This document shows, in pieces, positions 1 through 4,774 of a stretch of DNA of 5,570 bases. The notes under the pieces are model-generated. The model saw only the letters and a list, made by a program, of their open reading frames with translations. It was not told the DNA's origin and did no database searches. Positions within the stretch are counted from its first letter, which is position 1. Each line of letters begins with the position of its first letter. The translations under genes and the position numbers were made by a program. Origin of the DNA: Deltaproteobacteria bacterium (GTDB lineage: Bacteria > Desulfobacterota > Desulfobacteria > Desulfobacterales > ETH-SRB1); NCBI GenBank assembly GCA_030611115.1, contig JAUWQK010000104.1:1-5570 (forward strand), written 5' to 3'.

Positions 1-2162
1 CTATAATCTGATGTTGGTTTCCGGCCGGCAACAGTGATCTCTTTGGCCTTCTCGGGAACAACATTCAAGGCTAATACAAGGTTCCTGGATTTGAAATCTT
101 TCTGGGTGATCTTGAAATTTACAGGCAAATCACCGGCTGGAACCGACCTTTGAACAGTAATCATGAATCTTATGGGATCGCTTTCCCGTCCCGCCTGGAT
201 GCGGCCAATGGAAAACTCTTTGGCGCTGGTCAGTATAATGCCTTTTTGATCGATATTGATACCCAGATTGACATCCGCTGTATCGAGCTGACCCGTGTTC
301 TTGACTCTCACTACCAGTTCAACGCTCTCCCCTTGCTCAATGACACCATTGCCATTGGGATCAAGGATCTGATGGGTTATTGCAAATTCGGGCCGGGATA
401 CCTTTATGGGAACATTGATGCTTTCTGTCAGACCGGGAAACTCGGCCTGCGTTAACTGAATCTTGACATCAACGGATTCTTTTTCCAGTGTTCTGGGAAC
501 CGTAAATGAGAATCTGGCGGGCATATTCGCCAAGCCAGTTTCAAGCCGGTCAAATTCAAAGCGGTTCCTCGAAAAGGAGAGATCTGCGGAATCCACATTT
601 ATTGAGACTGCCCTGGCCTCCATCTGTCCTTTGTTGGCAACTCGAATCTCCAGTTCGCAAGTCTCCCCGTTTTCCACAAAGCCATTACCGTTGCGGTCAG
701 TGATATTGTAGAAATAAGCCAGGACTGGACCTATTGTGTTTACATTCAAGGCCAATTGTTTCATTCCATCGGAAGCGCCTCTCACATCGGAGGCCTTGAG
801 AACCACCCTGATATCACCGCCCGAATATGTCCTGGGAATTACAAAGGCCAGCTTGCCGCTCATGGTCTGGCCAGGCAGTATTTGAGCAATCTCGGTCTGC
901 TTTCTGGTCACCTCAACACCGGAATTGATGGAAGCAATGGATAGATCAACCTTGATTGCCCGGCCTACACCGTTGTTTTTCACAAAGGCCGTAAGCTCTA
1001 TAGTCTCCCCGTTTTCAGGGATTCCATTGCCGTTTCCGTCGGCAAGGCCTGTCTTTCCATCGTTGATCTTGTAATCAACTATAACGATGTCAGGTTTTTG
1101 CAGGTGGGCTGTGGGGATATTGAGTTTTATCTTCTCGGAATCAAACCCCCGTTTTTCGATACACTGTATAAGGAATGGAGCAGCGCCGTTTTTTAGATCC
1201 AACCGGCCATAAAGCTTCACAAGTAGCTTTTTGGATTCCCCCGGTGGGATGTCTCCGATATCAATGACTTTATCGAAGTCTATACATGGAAAGTCGCATT
1301 TTGTATTCAGTTTTACATCAAAAGCACTGCCTTTGCCGGAGTTGGTGATGGTGGCGCTGATTGTGGATTTTTCGCCTGCATCGATTGAGCTGTTGGGGAG
1401 GAGTGAGGTCTTGTCGGAATATTGGATCTGGGCGATGAGGTTGGCGGGGAGGGCATTTCTCCTTATTTCTTCTTGCTTTAATCTGGCTAAATAATTGACG
1501 TATTCGTCAATTTGGTTTGGGTGCTGTGTTAATTCACTTGCTAACTGTTGAAAAATACTCCTGGTTACATTTTTAGCTGCATGATAGTAATTATTACGTA
1601 TTATATAACTACGAGCACTGGCAATATCTGGATATTTTACAGTTTCTGTACCATAACTACTTTGTCCCGAACCCACAAAGTTCAGGCGTAGTAATGTTTC
1701 TCTGTTAACCTTATAAAAGACAACATCAGCCTCCATTTTTAGTTCAGCGTATTTTCTACTGTCTTTTGTTACATCATTAACGTTTGTTGGACACAATTTT
1801 ACTATTAAGTCATATTTGTCAATATTAAGGGGATAATTTTCAAGAAAGTCGACTTGATCGAAAACTCGTGGGAAAAAATCCTTATATGCGTCAACGAAGT
1901 CAAAGAAACAACTATAATAGCGTCGTTTCCCATTACTATAATAGTAAGAACCTCTTCGTTTATCAGGAGTGAATTTATTATAACCTTTCATATTGCCCGT
2001 TATAACAGCAACCTTCAATGGATATTTGCAATGACCTGATAATAACTTTATATCTTCCCTTACTAAAGGAGACAGAAATACTGTTCCACATCCCAAAAGC
2101 ACCATTATCAAAAGCAATGAAAGCAAACAACATAGAATTGCACATCTCCCCCATGTTCTCAT
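1..2162 (-). CDS. Large secreted lipoprotein with tandem CARDB/NEW3-like modules (3' end beyond window)
   Basis: The reverse strand stays open from an ATG at 2162 to the window edge, giving 720 codons with no stop. The N-terminus has a basic start, a hydrophobic segment (residues 8-24) and a lipobox L-L-G-C with the lipidated Cys at 25, so the protein should be membrane-anchored outside the cytoplasm. Residues 26 to about 235 form a domain I do not recognise, starting near PLKVAVITG. From about 240 onward come Ig-like modules of about 113 residues. Three carry D-x-N-G-N-G-x-x-E-x-G-E (D375-E386, D489-E500, D601-E612); an earlier, weaker module has D-A-G-E at 261-264. Such modules resemble CARDB/NEW3 domains of bacterial surface proteins, and the Asp/Asn/Glu-rich loops look Ca2+-binding (inference). 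In related deltaproteobacterial proteins a catalytic domain, sometimes caspase-like, may follow; none is visible here. The first third is AT-rich with different codon use from the repeat part. The start is fixed by GGAGG six bases upstream. Confidence 0.88.
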   Translation of the reverse strand, partial: MRTWGRCAILCCLLSLLLIMVLLGCGTVFLSPLVREDIKLLSGHCKYPLKVAVITGNMKGYNKFTPDKRRGSYYYSNGKRRYYSCFFDFVDAYKDFFPRVFDQVDFLENYPLNIDKYDLIVKLCPTNVNDVTKDSRKYAELKMEADVVFYKVNRETLLRLNFVGSGQSSYGTETVKYPDIASARSYIIRNNYYHAAKNVTRSIFQQLASELTQHPNQIDEYVNYLARLKQEEIRRNALPANLIAQIQYSDKTSLLPNSSIDAGEKSTISATITNSGKGSAFDVKLNTKCDFPCIDFDKVIDIGDIPPGESKKLLVKLYGRLDLKNGAAPFLIQCIEKRGFDSEKIKLNIPTAHLQKPDIVIVDYKINDGKTGLADGNGNGIPENGETIELTAFVKNNGVGRAIKVDLSIASINSGVEVTRKQTEIAQILPGQTMSGKLAFVIPRTYSGGDIRVVLKASDVRGASDGMKQLALNVNTIGPVLAYFYNITDRNGNGFVENGETCELEIRVANKGQMEARAVSINVDSADLSFSRNRFEFDRLETGLANMPARFSFTVPRTLEKESVDVKIQLTQAEFPGLTESINVPIKVSRPEFAITHQILDPNGNGVIEQGESVELVVRVKNTGQLDTADVNLGINIDQKGIILTSAKEFSIGRIQAGRESDPIRFMITVQRSVPAGDLPVNFKITQKDFKSRNLVLALNVVPEKAKEITVAGRKPTSDY
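327..362 (-). repeat. Module motif 3, D-P-N-G-N-G-V-I-E-Q-G-E
   Basis: This codes residues 601-612 of the lipoprotein, 112 residues after motif 2. It is followed by S-V-E-L-V-V-R-V-K-N-T-G. The third module continues close to the left window edge, so more modules or a C-terminal domain may lie beyond it. Confidence 0.75.
663..698 (-). repeat. Module motif 2, D-R-N-G-N-G-F-V-E-N-G-E
   Basis: This codes residues 489-500 of the lipoprotein, 114 residues after motif 1. It is followed by T-C-E-L-E-I-R-V-A-N-K-G, the same strand pattern as in the other modules. Confidence 0.75.
1005..1040 (-). repeat. Module motif 1, D-G-N-G-N-G-I-P-E-N-G-E
   Basis: This codes residues 375-386 of the lipoprotein. 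The motif opens a module of about 114 residues and is followed by the beta-strand pattern T-I-E-L-T-A-F-V-K-N-N-G typical of CARDB-like Ig folds. The alternating Asp/Asn/Gly resembles Ca2+-binding loops (inference). Confidence 0.75.
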
Positions 2163-2168
2163 TATTTT

Positions 2169-2173
2169 CCTCC
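2169..2173 (-). promoter_or_regulatory. Ribosome binding site of the lipoprotein gene
   Basis: On the minus strand a perfect GGAGG is followed by AAAATA and the ATG at 2162. This decides the start in favour of the frame with the lipoprotein signal peptide. The competing ATG at 2175, in another frame, includes the GGAGG itself and opens only a 65-codon shadow. Confidence 0.8.
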
Positions 2174-2214
2174 ATATTTTGTGCAAATACATACTGGAAT
2201 CACTGGTAAAGTCC

Positions 2215-2246
2215 GTAGGTTGGGTTGAGTGTAACGAAACCCAACA
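2215..2246 (+). repeat. REP-like palindrome, left copy
   Basis: The element begins GTAGGTTGGGTTGAG and ends AAACCCAACA. An 8-bp stem (GTTGGGTT at 2219-2226 with AACCCAAC at 2238-2245) closes an 11-base loop. This sequence type (GTAGGTTGGGTT...AACCCAACA) is a dispersed REP-like element known from many bacterial genomes. It lies inverted relative to the copy at 2375-2404 and flanks a RAYT relic, the usual partner of such repeats. Confidence 0.8.
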
Positions 2247-2374
2247 AAACCCCTGGATTGTAACGAATGTATTCTACATGCCGAATTAAATCCTGATCAT
2301 TTCTGATAAGATGTTCCCAAAAACGACGTTGCCGGATCGTTTGTTCTTTCTTCTTTAATCTCGATGAAATCTTA
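2247..2374 (-). pseudogene. REP-associated tyrosine transposase (RAYT, Y1/IS200-like) C-terminal remnant
   Basis: On the minus strand this stretch encodes R-Q-R-R-F-W-E-H-L-I-R followed by D-L-I-R-H-V-E-Y-I-R-Y-N-P. That is the signature near the C-terminus of RAYT proteins (COG1943, REP-associated tyrosine transposases), where family members usually read RRFWEH-x-IR then H-V-x-YIHYNP. The N-terminal part with the HUH histidines is absent, and after YNP the frame runs straight into the flanking REP sequence. The surviving open frame spans 2200-2394 (64 codons), but its two ends are read from the palindromes and are not transposase. The piece is too short to be active. It marks an old REP/RAYT insertion, reduced by deletion to a small inverted-repeat cassette that could still be mobilised in trans by a full-length RAYT elsewhere (inference). 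Confidence 0.8.
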
Positions 2375-2404
2375 TGTTGGGTTTTGTTCCTCAACCCAAC
2401 CTAC
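2375..2404 (-). repeat. REP-like palindrome, right copy (inverted)
   Basis: Read on the minus strand it begins GTAGGTTGGGTTGAG, identical over 15 bases to the left copy, and ends AACCCAACA. An 8-bp stem (2376-2383 with 2393-2400) closes a 9-base loop. Together with the left copy it forms an inverted pair about 130 bases apart, the REPIN-like arrangement. Confidence 0.8.
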
Positions 2405-2450
2405 CGTGCATGGCGGCACAGCCAGCCCTACGCTTATATCATCAGCATCA

Positions 2451-2945
2451 TTATTTTCTCACTTCACACTTGGTTTCGTTAGCCAGCAGTAGTGTCTTTT
2501 TGATCAATCGCTGACTGATATGAATGTCCGAGGTGCGCAACTTGTCGAGAAGTGGCTTGATCTTTTTAATCAAACCTTTCTGTTTGGCGAAGAGAAGTAC
2601 TCCATGACTTCCAATAATCTCGATATTGTTCAAGCGCGCGACTTTTCTCGCTCTCTTATCGTCAATAAGCAAGAAATCGGCCTGTAGCTTCTTGTATAAT
2701 GCCATTGCTTCGAGTTCGCCGCGACCAAGTCCGCCAGCATCTATGACAAAACCCGCTAAATCAATATTAACAATTTTTCCTTCAAGATAATTGCGAAGTA
2801 TTTCTGCTTCGGGCTTGCCGGGTATGATTACTTCATCGAAAATCGCCTGAGGGACATTGACCTTGTCGAATACCTTGTCAAGCGCATCTATGCAATTGCA
2901 AATTGCCAGTGCTATCAGTGCAGAACTATCAGCGACAATAAGCAT
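2451..2945 (-). CDS. PIN-domain toxin, DUF3368 family (VapC-like ribonuclease)
   Basis: This 164-residue protein has the PIN fold signature of DUF3368/COG2405 toxins. It starts V-A-D-S-S-A-L-I-A-L with the first acidic residue at D6, continues with I-F-D-E-V (E38) and G-R-G-E-L-E-A-M-A-L (E77/E79), and then L-L-I-D-D-K-R-A-R (D95/D96). These acidic residues match the metal-binding site of PIN endoribonucleases, so the protein is predicted to cleave RNA when free of its antitoxin. Its length is normal for the family and no key residue is missing. The ATG overlaps the stop of the upstream UPF0175 gene as TGATG, with an A-A-G-G-G stretch upstream as a plausible ribosome binding site, so translation is likely coupled to that of the antitoxin. 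The RNA target cannot be read from the sequence. Confidence 0.88.
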   Translation of the reverse strand: MLIVADSSALIALAICNCIDALDKVFDKVNVPQAIFDEVIIPGKPEAEILRNYLEGKIVNIDLAGFVIDAGGLGRGELEAMALYKKLQADFLLIDDKRARKVARLNNIEIIGSHGVLLFAKQKGLIKKIKPLLDKLRTSDIHISQRLIKKTLLLANETKCEVRK

Positions 2946-3202
2946 CAGCTTGCCCTTCTACTAAGACGTTCCAATTCCATCTCAATCTCGTCTTCTTCGT
3001 AGTCAATTGCCGGGATGCTGTGCTTTTTGCATGCTGCCAAAAAGCTATAGCGATCAACTCCAGCAAGCTCACAGGCAGCACCAGTAGATATTTGGCCGGA
3101 TTGGAACATAACAAGCGCAGTGTAAAGTTTGACTTGTTTTGCCATTTCCTCAGCATTGACATTAAGAAGATAGCGGTCGGGCATATCTATGACTATTTGC
3201 AT
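2945..3202 (-). CDS. UPF0175 family antitoxin (partner of the DUF3368 PIN toxin)
   Basis: This 85-residue protein matches the UPF0175/COG2886 pattern. A central helix-turn-helix-like segment lies at about residues 37-58 (Q-I-S-T-G-A-A-C-E-L-A-G-V-D-R-Y-S-F-L), followed by I-P-A-I-D-Y and an acidic tail (residues 68-80) of the kind that binds and neutralises the toxin. Members usually sit directly upstream of DUF3368 PIN genes, as here. The gene probably also autoregulates the operon through its DNA-binding part (family knowledge, not shown by the sequence). Its ATG overlaps the last codon of the preceding frameshifted gene as TAATG, and its own TGA overlaps the toxin ATG as TGATG. An A-G-A-G-G-G stretch upstream of the ATG can serve as ribosome binding site. 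Length is typical and the gene appears intact. Confidence 0.88.
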   Translation of the reverse strand: MQIVIDMPDRYLLNVNAEEMAKQVKLYTALVMFQSGQISTGAACELAGVDRYSFLAACKKHSIPAIDYEEDEIEMELERLSRRAS

Positions 3203-3406
3203 TATATATCCCTCTCTTTGCTTATATCATTAGAAAAATTGCCCTTGATTTTTCTGGTCAATTCCTGCGCTTTTTCAAAGGACATCTGTGATAATTCAAC
3301 CTTTGGAATCAAAACCACTTTGACTCTTGTATTGTCCTTAAAATGGAATCTTATTTAATGCCAATTGGCCGTGCTTGATTGAAGTTTCTACAACAAATTG
3401 AGCCAT
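3202..3406 (-). pseudogene. Small antitoxin-like gene broken by a +1 frameshift
   Basis: Translation from the ATG at 3406 gives M-A-Q-F-V-V-E-T then K-H-G-Q-L-A-L-N-K-I-P-F and stops at TAA (3340-3338) after 22 residues. One frame over, the reading resumes at once as K-D-N-T-R-V-K-V-V-L-I-P-K, then S-Q-M-S-F-E-K-A-Q-E-L-T and I-K-G-N-F-S-N-D-I, ending in TAATG at the next gene's start. Removing one T from the TTTT run (AAAA at 3340-3343 on the + strand) restores a continuous product of 67 residues with P-F-K-D-N at the joint. The joined protein resembles small antitoxin-like proteins (V-K-V-I-V-I-P-K, I-K-G-N-L-S-D-D-I) that I recall preceding PIN toxins; this is from memory. A strong GGAGA lies five bases before the ATG. 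It may be a true pseudogene, a sequencing error, or a slippage-controlled gene. Confidence 0.75.
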
Positions 3407-3411
3407 TTCAT

Positions 3412-3416
3412 TCTCC
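3412..3416 (-). promoter_or_regulatory. Ribosome binding site of the small antitoxin-like gene
   Basis: GGAGA inside AAAAAAGGAGA stands five bases before the ATG at 3406. It is the best ribosome binding site of the toxin-antitoxin cluster and fixes the start of the frameshifted first gene, which suggests that this gene is the true head of the coupled operon. Confidence 0.65.
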
Positions 3417-3460
3417 TTTTTTAAGCCCCAACTCCTTGATTCCGGCAAGCAGGGCTTTTC

Positions 3461-3482
3461 TCTCGTTCCCAGGCTCTGCCTT
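3461..3482 (+). repeat. Half of a dispersed palindromic repeat (CTCGTTCCCAGGCTCTGCCT type)
   Basis: CTCGTTCCCAGGCTCTGCCT matches one arm and the centre (AGGC-TCT-GCCT) of a dispersed palindrome whose full form ends GGGAACGAG. The second arm is missing here: the sequence runs into the 3' end of the ATPase gene. It is related to the element at 4684-4714 through the shared GTTCCCA-x-GCT arm. The family assignment is from memory. Confidence 0.5.
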
Positions 3483-3485
3483 GCT

Positions 3486-4627
3486 TTACGGCAAATCAAG
3501 CTCTTGACAGAATCTATGAACAGGAATGACTCTTACGTTATTTTTTTCATAATCCCGATCACCTCCATGCACCTGATAAAATTTCTGGATCGGCGTTCTT
3601 TCCATAAAATAGTAGATGGAGGGGTCTATATTTTTATCTCCTGCCTTACATTCCACCGCAAAGAGCGGAGACCCTTCCTTCAGCACAATAAAATCTATTT
3701 CCCGCTTGTCAGTATCCCGCAGAAAACGAAGCTCCATGCGAAAACCTTCTGTATCTTCAATAAAATGACAATATTTTAAAAGTTGCGATGCAATGAAATT
3801 TTCAAATCTCGCGCCATGATCAGGAACAATGGACCAGTCCCATAAATAGAGTTTTCTTTCCTTTTTAACCGCTCTTGTTTTTGGTGGGCCGTATGGCGAA
3901 ATGCGAAAACAGTAATACATCCTTTCAAATATCTTAAGCCACCGTTCCACGGTTTCATGGGCGACATCAAGAAGCTCTTTCAGGTTCTTTACGGAAAGAG
4001 GGGAAGCGATTCTTCGTGGAAGTTCATCTGCAAGCAGTTCAAGCAGACTTATCTCTTTGATGTTCTCAAGATCTCTGATATCTTCATATATTACCCGCTG
4101 GAGTCTCTCCCTTTGCCATCTTCTCCAGAATTTTTCTTCGCCTTTCAAGCATGGTTCGGGAAATCCTCCGAATTTTAATAATGTCTGAATATCATCTTTT
4201 GTGGGGGCAGGGTTGAGTTCTCGCGGGGAAAAAGGATGAAGCCGGTAATAATGGTATCTGCCATGTAAGGAATCTCCGCCCTTGCTGTAATAATCGAGTC
4301 TTGCCGATCCTGTAAAATAATAAATGATATTTCAGACCTGTTAGTGTCGTAAAATCCTTTAATTAGATTCCGCCATCTTGCGAATTTGTGTATTTCGTCT
4401 AATATAATGCATTTCTGGTTTGCAGGCAGTTCGCCCTTAAGCAATGACGATCTTGCGCCAAGATCATCCCAGTTCAGGTAGGCAGGGTGTTTTTCACTGG
4501 GTTCAGGCAGAAAGTTCAATGCAAATGTGGTCTTACCCACCTGCCTTGGTCCGCCTACAAAAACCATGGTTGACTTCAGGTCTTCCTCAACAGATTTTTT
4601 TATGTACCGCTCATATATTTTTTTCAT
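3486..4627 (-). pseudogene. AAA ATPase with DUF4143 C-terminal domain, split by a frameshift
   Basis: The first frame (4627 to about 4316) gives an AAA_14-type P-loop ATPase start: Walker A G-G-P-R-Q-V-G-K-T-T at residues 25-34 and Walker B C-I-I-L-D-E-I-H at 73-80, then R-S-E-I-S-F-I-I. The expected T-G-S-A-R-L-D-Y-Y continues at 4313 in another frame, and that frame stays open to the TAA at 3488-3486. Joined, the product is 379 residues, normal for this family. The C-terminal part holds a winged-helix-like segment (P-L-S-V-K-N-L-K-E-L-L) and the DUF4143 end with R-E-I-D-F-I-V and V-E-C-K-A-G, a PD-(D/E)XK-like D...E-x-K pattern (D311, E325, K327). The net shift is two extra bases or one lost base in the AT run 4314-4321. 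Without the shift the first ORF ends after 150 residues. The cellular role of these ATPases is not established. A TTG at 4148 opens a 220-residue ORF but is only an internal codon. Confidence 0.85.
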
Positions 4628-4649
4628 GATAAAATCACCATAACACGAT

Positions 4650-4665
4650 TTTACTCATGAGTAAA
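4650..4665. promoter_or_regulatory. Perfect 16-bp palindrome upstream of the ATPase gene
   Basis: TTTACTCATGAGTAAA is identical on both strands and ends 22 bases before the ATPase ATG. It could be an operator for a dimeric regulator or a recognition site of the ATPase element itself. On the minus strand TTTACT, then 17 bases, then TATGGT gives a weak sigma70-like promoter whose -35 would fall in the palindrome, which fits an operator. Function is inferred from position only. Confidence 0.5.
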
Positions 4666-4683
4666 GTAAGTTGCGCAGGATTA

Positions 4684-4714
4684 TGCGTTCCCATGCTGGA
4701 GCGTGAGAACGAGG
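4684..4714. repeat. Dispersed palindromic repeat (GTTCCCATGCT-AGCGTGAGAAC)
   Basis: The arms GTTCCCATGCT (4687-4697) and AGCGTGAGAAC (4700-4710) pair over 11 positions with one mismatch and one G-T pair. The surrounding GCGTTCCCA...GGAGCGTG...GAACGAGGG matches a repeat common in many bacterial genomes (from memory). It has no T-run on either side, so I do not call it a terminator. It lies between sdhC and the ATPase gene. Confidence 0.6.
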
Positions 4715-4774
4715 GACAATATTTATCTTTTCTAACGGACATCACCGGTTTTTGTAAAACAGACAGATAAACGG

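Noticed and set aside
150..1494. Plus-strand ORFs of 62-101 codons at 150-455, 463-711, 506-703, 756-944 and 1231-1494
   Set aside because: They are antisense to the continuous lipoprotein frame, which has a signal peptide, a ribosome binding site and repeated modules. Their translations show no domain pattern.
1978..2175. Minus-strand 65-codon ORF starting at ATG 2175
   Set aside because: Its start codon overlaps the GGAGG that serves the lipoprotein ATG at 2162, and its peptide is an out-of-frame reading of the signal peptide region.
2200..2394. Intact 64-residue protein gene
   Set aside because: Only the middle is RAYT-derived. Both ends (for example G-F-V-T-L-N-P-T-Y-G) are the flanking REP palindromes read as protein, so it is a relic.
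3423..3457. AAGCCC...GGGCTT hairpin as a terminator
   Set aside because: The loop is 23 bases, the stem is only 6 bp, and on the minus strand, where the genes run, it is followed by A's rather than T's and then by a ribosome binding site.
3486..4148. Independent 220-residue gene starting at TTG 4148
   Set aside because: The same frame is open further upstream and encodes the expected T-G-S-A-R-L-D ... F-G-G-F-P-E-P part of the ATPase, so the TTG is an internal Leu codon of the frameshifted gene.
3020..4629. Plus-strand ORFs at 3020-3358, 3504-3779, 3957-4178 and 4444-4629
   Set aside because: They are antisense shadows of the toxin-antitoxin and ATPase genes, with no recognisable motifs or convincing ribosome binding sites.
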